Shown here: positions 8,864-18,162 of the stretch, piece after piece
Layout of the letters: every line of letters starts with the position of its first letter
How positions within the stretch are numbered: the first letter of the stretch is position 1
Assembly: GCA_947460615.1 (NCBI GenBank)
Contig: CANHHG010000004.1
Span: 1 to 59,691, forward strand
Source: Bacteroidota bacterium
GTDB lineage: Bacteria; Bacteroidota; Bacteroidia; Flavobacteriales; Flavobacteriaceae
DNA length: 59,691 bases
Direction of reading: 5' to 3'
The notes under the pieces: model-generated
Seen by the model: the letters and a program-made list of their open reading frames with translations, nothing else
Told to the model about the DNA's origin: nothing
The model's database searches: none
Made by a program: the position numbers and the translations under genes

Positions 8864-9829
8864 TTGAAAACAAACAAAAATATTTTAGATATTGCCAAAA
8901 AAACAATCGAATCTGAAAGCAATTCTATAGCGAAACTTGCTGATTTACTTACAGATGACTTTACAAAAGCGGTAGAAATTATCTTTAACTCAAAGGGAAG
9001 GTTGGTCATTACTGGCATTGGAAAAAGTGCAATTATTGCTCAAAAAATTGTTGCCACAATGAATTCTACGGGAACTCCATCACTTTTTTTACATGCTTCA
9101 GAGGCTATTCATGGTGATTTAGGAATGGTTCAACCCGACGATGTAGTAATTTGTATATCAAAAAGTGGTAATAGCCCGGAAATAAAAGTGCTAGTTCCTA
9201 TTTTAAAACAATTTGGAAATTTCTTAATTGCAATCACTGGAAATACAACTTCATTTTTAGCAAAAGGAGCCGATTATATTTTAGACACCACCGTGGATAA
9301 TGAATCATGCCCTAACAATTTAGCGCCTACAAACAGCACCACTGCCCAACTGGTAATGGGCGATGCATTGGCAGTTTGTTTAATGGAATTAAGCGATTTT
9401 AAAGCAACCGATTTTGCTAAATACCATCCAGGAGGCGCCTTAGGAAAAAAATTATTACTTCGGGTAGGCGATATGTTGGATCAAAGTCGCCAACCCGAAG
9501 TTGCACCCAACACCAACATCAAGAAAGTCATTTTTGAAATTTCTGAAAAAAGATTAGGAGTTACTGCAGTAATTGAAAACAATAAAGTGATAGGAATAAT
9601 TACTGACGGTGATATTCGAAGAATGCTTAATAATAATGATACCTTTGCGCACTTGACTGCAAAAGACATCATGACTAGAAATCCAAAAACCATTTCATTA
9701 ACCTCAATGGTTACCGATGCTTTAAATATTTTGGAAGATTTCTCCATTACTCAGTTGATCGTTACCGATCAGGAGGAATACAAAGGCGTTTTACATTTGC
9801 ATGACATTTTAAAAGAGGGAATTGTATAA
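8864..9829 (+). CDS. kdsD: arabinose-5-phosphate isomerase (KpsF/GutQ family)
   Basis: Converts ribulose-5-phosphate to arabinose-5-phosphate, the precursor of Kdo for lipopolysaccharide. The 321-aa protein has an N-terminal SIS domain (about 35-170, with TGIGKSAIIA and ISKSGNSPEI) and two CBS domains (about 205-260 and 270-321), the standard architecture. The HPGGALGKKL segment joining them is diagnostic. The start is TTG: the frame has no suitable ATG and MKTNKNILDIA gives the usual N terminus. It overlaps tatC by one base (TAATG), so the two are translationally coupled. lptB follows in the same direction, consistent with an envelope-biogenesis cluster. Confidence 0.92.
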   Translation: MKTNKNILDIAKKTIESESNSIAKLADLLTDDFTKAVEIIFNSKGRLVITGIGKSAIIAQKIVATMNSTGTPSLFLHASEAIHGDLGMVQPDDVVICISKSGNSPEIKVLVPILKQFGNFLIAITGNTTSFLAKGADYILDTTVDNESCPNNLAPTNSTTAQLVMGDALAVCLMELSDFKATDFAKYHPGGALGKKLLLRVGDMLDQSRQPEVAPNTNIKKVIFEISEKRLGVTAVIENNKVIGIITDGDIRRMLNNNDTFAHLTAKDIMTRNPKTISLTSMVTDALNILEDFSITQLIVTDQEEYKGVLHLHDILKEGIV

Positions 9830-10644
9830 TGGCAAAGAAAGCATTGAATGAAATGTCATTTTTAGATCATCTTGAAGAGTTAAGATGGTTGTTGGTAAGA
9901 AGCACTTCTGCTGTTATTATCATGGCAATAGTTACCTATTTTTTTAGTGATTTTATTTTTGATACTATCATTTTCGCCCCTACAAGTCCTGATTTTTTCA
10001 CCTATACTTATTTTTGTGAACTGTCACACCAATTGGGATTTGCAGATAGTATTTGCATTACCGAATTGCCATTTATCATTCAGAACACCGATATGGAAGG
10101 ACAGGTAAATATGTTTATCTGGACTTGTATTACGGCCGGTTTTATACTTGCCTTTCCTTATATATTATGGGAGATATGGAAATTTATAAGTCCAGCATTG
10201 TATGAAAAAGAAAGAAAAAATGTTAGGGTATTTATATTTGTAGCTTCCTTATTGTTTTTTATGGGAGTTGTATTTGGCTATTATGTCATTATTCCGATGT
10301 CCATTAATTTTTGTGCTACCTTTTCCGTTAGTACTATGGTTCAAAACCAATTTACAATCGACTCCTATATTGGAATGATGAAAACCTCTGTTATTGCCAG
10401 CGGATTGTTTTTTGAATTGCCCATTATCATTTATTTCCTTACAAAATTAGGCTTGGTAACTCCTGCCTTTTTAAGAAAATATAGAAAATACTCCGTGGTA
10501 ATTGTACTACTAATTGCGGCAATTGTTACTCCTCCGGATGTGGTTAGCCAAATAATTGTAGCTATTCCAATGTTATTAATCTATGAAGCAAGTATATTTA
10601 TTTCCGTATTTGTACATAAAAATAAATTAAAAGAAAATGTCTGA
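9829..10644 (+). CDS. tatC: Sec-independent protein translocase subunit TatC
   Basis: Core receptor of the twin-arginine translocase in the inner membrane. The 271-aa protein begins with the family's cytosolic signature (MSFLDHLEELRW), followed by six hydrophobic segments and the conserved SPALYEKERKN loop after the second. The late IVTPPDVVSQ segment is also typical. Compared with E. coli TatC there is an enlarged first periplasmic loop (about 40-90), common in Bacteroidota. It overlaps kdsD by one base and the downstream AhpD-like gene by 8 bases. No tatA is in the window. Confidence 0.94.
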   Translation: MAKKALNEMSFLDHLEELRWLLVRSTSAVIIMAIVTYFFSDFIFDTIIFAPTSPDFFTYTYFCELSHQLGFADSICITELPFIIQNTDMEGQVNMFIWTCITAGFILAFPYILWEIWKFISPALYEKERKNVRVFIFVASLLFFMGVVFGYYVIIPMSINFCATFSVSTMVQNQFTIDSYIGMMKTSVIASGLFFELPIIIYFLTKLGLVTPAFLRKYRKYSVVIVLLIAAIVTPPDVVSQIIVAIPMLLIYEASIFISVFVHKNKLKENV

Positions 10645-10984
10645 TATCCTAAATGAATTCAACGATTATAGATCTAAAATGAACGAAAAGTTATTGGCTG
10701 ATAATAACAAAATCGTAAAAAGAATTTTCAATTTAGATACCAATGCCTATGCAGAAGGCGCATTAGATGTAAAAACCAAAGAGCTACTAGGATTGGTCGC
10801 TTCCACCGTTTTAAGATGTGATGATTGTGTAAAATACCATCTTGAAACTAGTTATAAGTTAGGAGTAACTAAGGAAGAAATGATGGAAGCAATGGGAATT
10901 GCCACTTTAGTGGGCGGCACCATTGTAATTCCTCATTTAAGAAGAGCCTATGAATTCTGGGAAGCATTAGAAGAACAGAAGTAA
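10637..10984 (+). CDS. carboxymuconolactone decarboxylase-family (AhpD-like) protein
   Basis: A 115-aa all-helical protein of the CMD/AhpD superfamily. The redox motif CDDCVKYHLETSYKLG (about residues 55-70) has the CxxC plus downstream His expected of peroxidase-type members, followed by the TKEEMMEAMGIATLVGG segment. It probably acts as a thiol-dependent peroxidase or disulfide reductase in the cytosol; the electron donor is unknown. It overlaps tatC by 8 bases, so it is part of the kdsD-tatC operon. The gap to lptB (96 bases) contains a separate promoter-like element. Confidence 0.88.
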   Translation: MSDILNEFNDYRSKMNEKLLADNNKIVKRIFNLDTNAYAEGALDVKTKELLGLVASTVLRCDDCVKYHLETSYKLGVTKEEMMEAMGIATLVGGTIVIPHLRRAYEFWEALEEQK

Positions 10985-11020
10985 AAGGTTAACTAAATAA
11001 ATGTTAATGTAATGATTTGG

Positions 11021-11028
11021 TAAATTTG
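11021..11028 (+). promoter_or_regulatory. possible -7 element for lptB
   Basis: TAAATTTG, an exact TAnnTTTG match, 52 bases upstream of the lptB ATG. A -33 TTG at the right spacing is not obvious. Confidence 0.4.
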
Positions 11029-11080
11029 CAATTCGTTAATTTGTGATTATAAAAACCAGACTCTCTAATAACTAAATAAA

Positions 11081-11821
11081 ATGATACTAAGAGCGGAAAA
11101 TTTAGTAAAAACTTACAAAGGCAGAAGTGTTGTAAAAGGAATTTCTGTAGAAGTAAACCAAGGAGAAATTGTAGGTCTTTTAGGCCCAAATGGTGCTGGT
11201 AAAACAACTTCCTTTTATATGATCGTAGGTTTAGTGAAACCAAATTCAGGAAATATCTATCTAGACGATATGAACATTACAGATTTCCCAATGTACAAAA
11301 GAGCACAACAAGGTATTGGATATTTAGCTCAAGAGGCTTCTATTTTTAGAAAGCTAAGTGTAGAAGATAATATTTTGAGTGTTTTGCAATTGACCAATTA
11401 CACTAAAGCCGAACAAGAGGCTAAGATGGAGAGTTTAATTGAAGAGTTTAGCTTGAATCATATTCGTACTAATCGCGGTGATTTACTTTCAGGTGGAGAG
11501 CGTCGAAGAACCGAAATTGCTCGTTGTTTAGCTACCGATCCTAAGTTTATCCTATTGGATGAACCCTTTGCGGGAGTTGATCCTGTTGCAGTGGAGGACA
11601 TCCAAAGAATTGTAGCTCAATTAAAAAATAAAAATATCGGTATTTTGATCACCGATCATAATGTTCAAGAAACATTAGCCATTACTGACAAGACTTATTT
11701 GATGTTTGAGGGTGGTATCTTAAAAGCAGGTACTCCGGAAGAATTAGTTGAAGATGAAATGGTGCGACGCGTTTACCTCGGACAAAATTTTGAATTACGA
11801 AAAAAGAAATTAGAATTTTAA
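11081..11821 (+). CDS. lptB: LPS export ABC transporter ATP-binding protein
   Basis: The ATPase of the LptB2FG complex that extracts lipopolysaccharide from the inner membrane. The 246-aa protein shows Walker [10 protein letters not shown] (about 35-43), the Q-loop region [18 protein letters not shown], the ABC signature LSGGERRR, Walker [14 protein letters not shown] and the switch His in [11 protein letters not shown]. The family-specific C-terminal [14 protein letters not shown] closes the protein. It has an ATG start and a strong terminator directly after. Downstream of kdsD (Kdo supply), it makes sense as an LPS biogenesis neighbour. Confidence 0.95.
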   Translation: MILRAENLVKTYKGRSVVKGISVEVNQGEIVGLLGPNGAGKTTSFYMIVGLVKPNSGNIYLDDMNITDFPMYKRAQQGIGYLAQEASIFRKLSVEDNILSVLQLTNYTKAEQEAKMESLIEEFSLNHIRTNRGDLLSGGERRRTEIARCLATDPKFILLDEPFAGVDPVAVEDIQRIVAQLKNKNIGILITDHNVQETLAITDKTYLMFEGGILKAGTPEELVEDEMVRRVYLGQNFELRKKKLEF

Positions 11822-11825
11822 AACA

Positions 11826-11853
11826 AAAAAGCCCTTACTTAAGGGCTTTTTTA
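11826..11853. terminator. bidirectional terminator between lptB and pssA
   Basis: The palindrome GCCCTTA-CT-TAAGGGC at 11831-11846 is flanked by an A-run on the left and a T-run on the right, so it can end lptB on plus and pssA on minus. The two genes converge here with 32 bases between their stops. Confidence 0.85.
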
Positions 11854-12570
11854 TTACGATTTATTCGCTTTAAACTTATTTGTAATTACGGATAACAAGA
11901 CATAAAATACTATTATCAAAGCCACACCTGCAAATTGTAAGTAGCCCAATAACAGAATTGAAATCAATAAAAAGAAAAGCTGCAAGGCATTGTCTTTAAA
12001 ATTGAATTTTTTTATTTTTAATGCAAATAATGAAATCTCTGCGTTTAAAATAAAGGCACTTAGAATCGATACAAAAATCAAAATCCAAGGGTTTATTAAT
12101 AATTCAAGAACCAATAAAGAATCTGAATTTTTTAGAATTAATGGCAAACTTAAAATAAATAAAGCATTTGCAGGTGTTGGCAAACCTATAAACGAATCCG
12201 ATTGGCGAGTATCTATATTGAAATTAGCCAATCGATAACATGACCCAAGAGTGATTATGAATCCCAAATAAGGTAAATAGATTAATGTTGGATTAGAGGC
12301 AACACCATTTGACAACATTTTATACATCACAAAACCCGGAACGACACCACTGGTTACCATATCTGCTAATGAATCCAATTGTAATCCTAAAGGACTCGAA
12401 ACATTAAATAATCTTGCAAAAAAACCATCAAAAAAGTCAAAGAAAATTCCTAAGCAAACAAAAAAGAAGGCCATTTCAAAATTAGCTTCCCCAGCAAAAA
12501 CTAATGCGATACAACCACAGAATAGATTGAGAAGTGTTATTAAATTGGGGATGTGTTTTTTTAGTTTCAT
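11854..12570 (-). CDS. pssA: CDP-diacylglycerol-serine O-phosphatidyltransferase
   Basis: Inner-membrane enzyme that makes phosphatidylserine, the precursor of phosphatidylethanolamine. It carries the CDP-alcohol phosphotransferase motif in DFFDGFFARLFNVSS followed by GLQLDSLADMV, with the Asp, Gly, Ala-Arg, Gly and two further Asp residues correctly spaced. About seven or eight hydrophobic segments follow. I chose the internal ATG (MKLKKHIPNLITLLN) giving 238 aa, because this is the usual N terminus and the upstream extension of ten residues, LSCYFKRIP-like, has no counterpart in the family as I know it. The gene is single, convergent with lptB. Confidence 0.9.
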   Translation of the reverse strand: MKLKKHIPNLITLLNLFCGCIALVFAGEANFEMAFFFVCLGIFFDFFDGFFARLFNVSSPLGLQLDSLADMVTSGVVPGFVMYKMLSNGVASNPTLIYLPYLGFIITLGSCYRLANFNIDTRQSDSFIGLPTPANALFILSLPLILKNSDSLLVLELLINPWILIFVSILSAFILNAEISLFALKIKKFNFKDNALQLFFLLISILLLGYLQFAGVALIIVFYVLLSVITNKFKANKS

Positions 12571-12690
12571 TGGTATTCGTTTAAAGTAACAAGAAAGCAA
12601 ATTTAATACAATAAGTTAAAGTCAAGTGCGTTTTTAGAATAGATTTTTTAAGTAATTAAAAAACAGCGATTCGTAATCATTAAAAATACC

Positions 12691-12698
12691 TATTTTTG
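12691..12698 (+). promoter_or_regulatory. possible -7 element for the PorV-like gene
   Basis: TATTTTTG, an exact TAnnTTTG match. It overlaps the upstream TTG codon (12696) at which the open frame could begin, which argues that translation starts further down at the TTG at 12741. Confidence 0.45.
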
Positions 12699-12740
12699 AT
12701 AAAAATTTCAGCACCCTTTTTGGTTGTAAATAAAGCCCAT

Positions 12741-13811
12741 TTGAAAAACAAATTCTACCTATTATTGTTGGTGACCACCACCCTGAACTTTGCTCAAACA
12801 GCGAGAAAATACTCCAATGAATTTATGAATATAGGAGTAGATGCAGCGGCATTAGGAATGTCAAATGCGGTTACTTCTTTTACTAGTGATGTAAATTCAG
12901 GCTATTGGAATCCAGCAGGTTTGATTGGTTTAGAAGAAAAGCAAGCTTCCTTAATGCATGCAAGTTATTTCGCTAATATTGCACAATACGATTATGCAGC
13001 TTATGCAGCACCAATTGATAGTGAAAGTGCCTTTGGATTTTCAGTCATTCGATTTGGAGTTGACAACATCATGAATACCACTCAATTAATCGACAACCAA
13101 GGAAATGTAGATTACAATAGAATTAGTTTATTTTCAGTTGCAGATTATGGATTCACCTTTTCCTACGCAAGGAAACTCAAATTATCTGGACTTCAATATG
13201 GCGTAAATTCAAAAATAATTAGAAGAATAATTGGGAAATTTGCCAGTTCATGGGGATTTGGATTTGATGCAGGTTTACAATTGGAAAGAAATAATTGGAA
13301 ATTTGGGTTAATGCTCCGAGATATAACAACAACTTACAATGTTTGGGCTATAAATGAAACCGAATACAACTCAATCAAAGATGCGATTAGCGGTCAAAAT
13401 CAGGCCTTACCTGAAAACACAGAAATTACCTTACCCAAAGCCCAATTGGGAATGTCTAAAAAATTTGAGTTTCATAATGAAACTTCCCTTTTGGCTGCAG
13501 CCAATTTGAATATGAATTTTACACGTACCAATGACATTTTTTCTACCAATGGTTTGAGTATTGACCCCGCTTTGGGATTAGAATATGGCTATAACGAATT
13601 AGTTTTTGTACGCGCTGGAGTAGGAAATTTTCAGAATATTCAACAAATTGATAACACTCAAAAAGTAGCATTTCAACCTAATGTAGGTTTAGGATTTAAA
13701 TATAAAGGAATTCAAATTGATTATGCCTTAACCGATTTAGGGGATCAAAGCGCTGCTTTATATTCTAACATTTTCTCTTTGAAAGTTGATTTAAGTATTT
13801 TTGGACAATAA
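12741..13811 (+). CDS. PorV/PorQ-family outer-membrane beta-barrel protein
   Basis: A probable outer-membrane beta-barrel of the PorV/PorQ-like family linked to type IX secretion in Bacteroidota. With a TTG start at 12741 the 356-aa product begins MKNKFYLLLLVTTTLNFAQ, a clean signal peptide; the frame is open to 12696 but that TTG falls inside a promoter-like element. The mature N terminus has the family hallmark, NIGVDAAALGMSNAVTSF followed by GYWNPAGL. Alternating aromatic/hydrophobic strands continue to the end, which closes with a typical beta signal (FSLKVDLSIFGQ). It ends 11 bases before the ATG of the DUF4105 gene. An exact role (PorV, PorQ or another member) cannot be decided here. 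Confidence 0.78.
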   Translation: MKNKFYLLLLVTTTLNFAQTARKYSNEFMNIGVDAAALGMSNAVTSFTSDVNSGYWNPAGLIGLEEKQASLMHASYFANIAQYDYAAYAAPIDSESAFGFSVIRFGVDNIMNTTQLIDNQGNVDYNRISLFSVADYGFTFSYARKLKLSGLQYGVNSKIIRRIIGKFASSWGFGFDAGLQLERNNWKFGLMLRDITTTYNVWAINETEYNSIKDAISGQNQALPENTEITLPKAQLGMSKKFEFHNETSLLAAANLNMNFTRTNDIFSTNGLSIDPALGLEYGYNELVFVRAGVGNFQNIQQIDNTQKVAFQPNVGLGFKYKGIQIDYALTDLGDQSAALYSNIFSLKVDLSIFGQ

Positions 13812-13821
13812 CTGTATTAAA

Positions 13822-14943
13822 ATGTACCATAAAAAATTTGCTTTAGTATCTGTTTTATTATTAATACTACTCACAAACACGGTAAATAGCCAGAAAATTA
13901 CCCTGTCGAATAGTGCTGAAATTAGCGTACTAACTTGTGGTACGGGTACAGAAATATATTCTCTTTTTGGTCATACCGCTATTAGAATTAAGGATTCATC
14001 CCATTTCGTAGATCAAGTATACAATTACGGAACTTTTGATTTCAACACTCCCAATTTCTATTTGAAATTTGTTAAAGGAGATTTACAATATCTAGAAACC
14101 AGTTGCACCTTCGAAGAATTTTTACAAGAATATTTATATGAAAAACGAAGTGTTGACGAACAAGTGCTCAACTTAACACAAGATAATAAACAAGCCTTAT
14201 TTGATTATTTAAACACTTCTTTACAATCGGAAGAACGATTTTATACGTATAAATTTATTGATAAAAATTGCACCACAATGGTTATCAATACCTTGAATAA
14301 AATAATTGGAAAACCCATTATTGGCGTTAATCCTGATAGCGCTCCAACAAATAGAAAACTACTTTATCCTTATTTTAAGGAACATTTTTATGTGCAATTG
14401 GGTACTAGTATCATTTTTGGTTCCAAAGTAGATTTGAAAAGTAATCAAGTGTTTTTGCCCTCTGACCTATATAATAACATTAAGAATTTAAAGGTTAATG
14501 ATCAACCTATTTGTAAAGAAAGTAGAAAAATAATAGAACTAGAAAAATCAGAAACCCCCTTTTCATGGTGGGATAACTATTATGTTTTTTGCTTGTTTTT
14601 TGTGCTGATAATTGCACTAAATAAACCTTCCATTTACAGGGCTTATTTTGGGCTACTAGGCTTGCTGGGAGTGTTCTTTATTTTCGCTGGATTTTATTCC
14701 TTACACAGCGAATTAGTGAACAATTACAACGTATTATTATTCAATCCGGTATTGTTTTTCATACTTTACTTTGAAATAAAAAATATCAAAAAATGGGTTT
14801 TATATTCCAGTTTTTTTTCTTTGATTTGTTTGTTGATTTATGTACTCATTTTAATAAACAAACCTTATTTAGGAATTGTAACCCCTTTAATTATTACTAG
14901 TGGAATTGGCCTCGTCCAACTAATATTGAAAAATAAAAGCTAA
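13822..14943 (+). CDS. DUF4105 / Lnb-domain membrane protein
   Basis: A 373-aa membrane protein with an N-terminal signal or anchor (about 1-25), a periplasmic DUF4105 domain (about 30-215) and roughly five hydrophobic segments at the C terminus (about 245-370). The domain has its conserved His in LFGHTAIRI and Cys in DKNCTTMVINT. Related Bacteroides proteins (Lnb) have been reported as lipoprotein N-acyltransferases that replace Lnt; a role in lipoprotein maturation is therefore plausible but inferred. I chose the ATG at 13822; the TTG at 13801 lies inside the preceding gene. It follows the PorV-like gene by 10 bases, forming a two-gene operon closed by a terminator. Confidence 0.78.
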   Translation: MYHKKFALVSVLLLILLTNTVNSQKITLSNSAEISVLTCGTGTEIYSLFGHTAIRIKDSSHFVDQVYNYGTFDFNTPNFYLKFVKGDLQYLETSCTFEEFLQEYLYEKRSVDEQVLNLTQDNKQALFDYLNTSLQSEERFYTYKFIDKNCTTMVINTLNKIIGKPIIGVNPDSAPTNRKLLYPYFKEHFYVQLGTSIIFGSKVDLKSNQVFLPSDLYNNIKNLKVNDQPICKESRKIIELEKSETPFSWWDNYYVFCLFFVLIIALNKPSIYRAYFGLLGLLGVFFIFAGFYSLHSELVNNYNVLLFNPVLFFILYFEIKNIKKWVLYSSFFSLICLLIYVLILINKPYLGIVTPLIITSGIGLVQLILKNKS

Positions 14944-14975
14944 AAAAAACAGTATCTTAAGAATACTGTTTTTTA
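14944..14975. terminator. bidirectional terminator overlapping the rfbB stop
   Basis: The hairpin AACAGTAT...ATACTGTT, with an A-run before and a T-run after, sits just past the DUF4105 stop. The last codons and stop of the opposing rfbB gene (from 14957) lie inside it, so one hairpin serves both convergent genes. Confidence 0.75.
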
Positions 14976-16003
14976 TAATAATTGGCATATTCGCCAGAAG
15001 TAACATTTTTGAGCCACAGCTCATTTTCTAAATACCAATTTACGGTTCGCTCCAATCCCTGTTCAAAGGTTACTGAAGGCTTCCATCCTAATTCTTTGTT
15101 GATCTTTGAAGCATCAATCGCATATCTTAAATCGTGGCCAGGACGGTCTTTTACATAAGTAATCAATTGGGAAGAAGTTCCAGGTTCACGCCCTAATTTA
15201 CTATCCATTATTTGACAAAGTAATTTTACTAAATCAATATTTTGCCACTCATTAAATCCGCCAATGTTATACGTTTCATGATTTTTACCTTCATGAAAAA
15301 CTAAATCTATAGCTACAGCATGGTCTTCCACAAATAACCAATCTCTAGTATATTTACCGTCACCATATACAGGTAGCGGTTTATTATTGATAATGTTATT
15401 AATAAAAAGCGGTATTAATTTCTCTGGAAAGTGATTTGGGCCGTAATTATTCGAGCAATTGGTAATTACATAAGGCAAACCATAAGTTTCTCCATAGGCA
15501 CGAACAAAATGATCCGAGCTTGCTTTAGAGGCGGAATAAGGAGAATTAGGATCATAGGGGGTGGTTTCTGTAAATAAACCTTCGGCACCAAGACTACCAT
15601 AAACCTCATCGGTACTGATATGATAAAAACGTTTTCCTTCTTCCTTTCCTTTCCATTGTTTCCTAGCTGCATTAAGCAAATTCATAGTTCCTATTACATT
15701 CGTTTTCACAAATGATAATGGATCTTCAATAGAACGGTCGACGTGAGATTCTGCGGCTAGATGCAAAACTCCGTCAAATTGATGCGTTTCGAATAAGGAG
15801 GAGATAAACTGTTCCTCGACAATATCTCCTTTTATAAAGGTGTAATTCTCTTTATTTTCAATATCGGCAATATTCTCTAAATTTCCAGCATAAGTCAATG
15901 CATCCAAATTATAAATTTGATAATCGGGATACTTTGTTACCAACCTACGTACCACGTGCGAACCAATAAAACCTGCTCCTCCAGTAATTAATATTTTCTT
16001 CAT
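14957..16003 (-). CDS. rfbB: dTDP-glucose 4,6-dehydratase
   Basis: Second step of dTDP-deoxysugar synthesis (for example dTDP-L-rhamnose): an NAD-dependent extended SDR. It shows GGAGFIGSH at the N terminus, the Thr-Asp-Glu catalytic triad region in STDEVYGSLG and YSASKASSDHFVRAYGET with the catalytic Tyr and Lys. I chose the internal ATG (MKKILITGG), giving 348 aa, because the longer frame runs back into ugd. It begins 7 bases after the ugd stop. rfbA, rfbC and rfbD are not in the window, so they must lie elsewhere if a complete dTDP-sugar pathway exists. Confidence 0.95.
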   Translation of the reverse strand: MKKILITGGAGFIGSHVVRRLVTKYPDYQIYNLDALTYAGNLENIADIENKENYTFIKGDIVEEQFISSLFETHQFDGVLHLAAESHVDRSIEDPLSFVKTNVIGTMNLLNAARKQWKGKEEGKRFYHISTDEVYGSLGAEGLFTETTPYDPNSPYSASKASSDHFVRAYGETYGLPYVITNCSNNYGPNHFPEKLIPLFINNIINNKPLPVYGDGKYTRDWLFVEDHAVAIDLVFHEGKNHETYNIGGFNEWQNIDLVKLLCQIMDSKLGREPGTSSQLITYVKDRPGHDLRYAIDASKINKELGWKPSVTFEQGLERTVNWYLENELWLKNVTSGEYANYYKKQYS

Positions 16004-16010
16004 ATTTTTT

Positions 16011-17402
16011 CTAGCTTCCGATACCTTGATAAATAAAACCAATATCAGTTAATTTTTTTCGGTCTAAACAATTTCTACCATCAAATACGAATGCAGGTTT
16101 TTCCATGGCTTCGTATATATTTTTCCAATCGTAGTTGTTAAACTCTTCCCACTCCGTTAATATTGCAATAGCGTGAGCATTTTTACATGCTGAATATGGA
16201 TTATCGTATGCAGAAACTCTTTTCCTATTAAGTTCTGGTTTTCGAGACTCTAGATAATCCAAATCGGATAGTATTTTATTTTTAGCAACTTTAGGATCGA
16301 AAACGGCAATATTGGCTTCTTCTTTCAACAAATAATCAGCTACATAAATAGCAGCGGATTCTCTAGTATCATTAGTGTCTTTTTTAAACGCCCAACCTAA
16401 AAAAGCAATTTTCTTACCTGAAATAGTATTATAAAGAGTGGTTATAATATTTTTCGCAAAGCGATCTTTTTGGTGATCGTTCATGACAATTACTTGTTCC
16501 CAATAATCGGCGACTTCATTCAATCCAAATGATTTAGCAATGTAAACCAAATTTAAAATGTCTTTTTGAAAACAAGAACCTCCAAAACCTACTGACGCTT
16601 TTAAAAATTTAGGACCAATTCTGCTATCCATTCCTATAGCTTTAGCTACTTCATTAATATCAGCGCCTGTTTTTTCGCACAATTCTGACATGGCATTTAT
16701 TGACGAAATTCGCTGCGCTAAAAAAGCATTGGCGGTAAGCTTAGATAATTCTGACGACCATAAATTGGTAGTTAATATTTGTTGGTTAGGCACCCATTTT
16801 GAATAAATAGCTACTAACTTTTGGATTGCTCTTTGACCTTCTTCAGAAGGGTCGCCACCAATTAATACTCTATCTGGATTAAGCAAATCGGAAACTGCAG
16901 TACCTTCAGCTAAAAATTCTGGATTAGATAAAATTTGAAATTTAACCCCGTTCCCCGTATTGTCTAAAATACTCTTAATTGCTTCGGCAGTTCTCACTGG
17001 GAGCGTTGATTTTTCGACCACAATTTTATCCGTTTTAGCTATTTTGGCTATTTGCCTTGCGCAAAGTTCAATGTATTTTAAGTCGGAGGCCATTCCTTTA
17101 CCGGCTCCATACGTTTTAGTAGGTGTGTTAACGGAGATAAAAATCATTTCGGCTTCGTCAATAGCGGTATCGACATCGGTAGAAAAAAACAAATTTCTGT
17201 TTCTAGTTTCCCTTACAATTTCACTTAATCCAGGTTCATAAATTGGAATATTATCAACGTTTGAATCGTTCCAAGCTGCAATTCTTTCGGCATTAAGATC
17301 TACGACAGTAACTTTTATATGTGGGCATTTTTGAGCAATTACGGCCATGGTTGGACCACCAACGTAACCTGCACCAATGCAACAAATTTTAGTAATTTCC
17401 AT
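16011..17402 (-). CDS. ugd: UDP-glucose 6-dehydrogenase
   Basis: Oxidises UDP-glucose to UDP-glucuronate for surface glycans. At 463 aa it resembles the longer, eukaryote-like UGDH form common in Bacteroidota. N-terminal Rossmann motif [14 protein letters not shown]; the catalytic cysteine is in [30 protein letters not shown] is the second nucleotide-sugar-binding motif. It sits between recR (17 bases upstream) and rfbB (7 bases downstream), all on minus, so the three probably share a transcript. It is a different subfamily from the nucleotide-sugar dehydrogenase at 42637. Confidence 0.95.
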   Translation of the reverse strand: MEITKICCIGAGYVGGPTMAVIAQKCPHIKVTVVDLNAERIAAWNDSNVDNIPIYEPGLSEIVRETRNRNLFFSTDVDTAIDEAEMIFISVNTPTKTYGAGKGMASDLKYIELCARQIAKIAKTDKIVVEKSTLPVRTAEAIKSILDNTGNGVKFQILSNPEFLAEGTAVSDLLNPDRVLIGGDPSEEGQRAIQKLVAIYSKWVPNQQILTTNLWSSELSKLTANAFLAQRISSINAMSELCEKTGADINEVAKAIGMDSRIGPKFLKASVGFGGSCFQKDILNLVYIAKSFGLNEVADYWEQVIVMNDHQKDRFAKNIITTLYNTISGKKIAFLGWAFKKDTNDTRESAAIYVADYLLKEEANIAVFDPKVAKNKILSDLDYLESRKPELNRKRVSAYDNPYSACKNAHAIAILTEWEEFNNYDWKNIYEAMEKPAFVFDGRNCLDRKKLTDIGFIYQGIGS

Positions 17403-17419
17403 TTAAAATGTTCTTTATT

Positions 17420-18040
17420 TTAATTGTTCTTAAACGTATTTTCAAAGGGTATTCTCTGTAAAATACTTCTTCCTAGAGTAACCTCATCTGCATATTCTAA
17501 CTCGTCCCCTACTGATATTCCTCTAGCAATGGTAGAGGTTACAATATCGCAGTCTTTTATCTGTTTGTAAATATAAAAATTTGTGGTGTCACCTTCCATG
17601 GTGGAGCTTAATGCAAATAGTATTTCTTCTACTTTACCAGAATTTACTTTCTCTACTAAGGAATTAATCTTTAGTTGGCTTGGGCCTATACCGTCCATGG
17701 GTGATATTTTACCGCCTAAAACGTGATAAATCCCTCTAAATTGCCCCGTATTTTCGATGGCCATAACATCCCTAACATCTTCAACCACGCAAATTAGTTG
17801 GTGATTTCTTTTGGGATTGGAACAAATTTCGCAAAGTGCTACATCGGAAATCGTGTGACAGCTTTCGCAATATTTTATTTCTTCTCTAAAAGTGGTTAAT
17901 GCATTTGACAAAAAGACTGTTTGTTCTTTGGGTTGTTTTAACAAATGCAACACCAATCGCAAAGCCGTTCGTTTACCAATTCCTGGCAACTGAGCCATTT
18001 CGTTTACTGCTGCCTCTAAGAGTTTTGAAGAAAATTCCAT
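17420..18040 (-). CDS. recR: recombination protein RecR
   Basis: DNA-gap repair protein that acts with RecF/RecO. The 206-aa product has the helix-hairpin-helix start ([14 protein letters not shown]), a C4 zinc finger ([16 protein letters not shown]) and a Toprim domain ([16 protein letters not shown]). Its length is standard. It is divergent from the phosphatase gene at 18163 and leads into ugd. A TAnnTTTG-like element (TACATTTG on minus, 18045-18052) is only five bases from the ATG, which would make the message almost leaderless, so I do not call it as the promoter. Confidence 0.95.
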   Translation of the reverse strand: MEFSSKLLEAAVNEMAQLPGIGKRTALRLVLHLLKQPKEQTVFLSNALTTFREEIKYCESCHTISDVALCEICSNPKRNHQLICVVEDVRDVMAIENTGQFRGIYHVLGGKISPMDGIGPSQLKINSLVEKVNSGKVEEILFALSSTMEGDTTNFYIYKQIKDCDIVTSTIARGISVGDELEYADEVTLGRSILQRIPFENTFKNN

Positions 18041-18139
18041 TTTACAAATGTACTAAAATTGTTTATGTATGAAAGTAGTTTTGCTATTTTACCATTTGAA
18101 ATTACAATAAATAGCAATACATATTATTTGTAATAACTG

Positions 18140-18147
18140 TATATTTG
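18140..18147 (+). promoter_or_regulatory. possible -7 element for the PHP phosphatase gene
   Basis: TATATTTG, an exact TAnnTTTG match, 16 bases upstream of the GTG start. The nearest TTG is too close for a -33 element, so only half of the promoter is supported. Confidence 0.45.
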
Positions 18148-18162
18148 TAAAAAAATAAAAAC

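Noticed and set aside
8836..9018. 60-codon frame on minus upstream of recQ
   Set aside because: Antisense to the start of kdsD, which has full family support.
12696..12740. N-terminal extension of the PorV-like gene from the TTG at 12696
   Set aside because: It would precede a clean signal peptide and overlaps a TATTTTTG promoter element; the TTG at 12741 is a better start.
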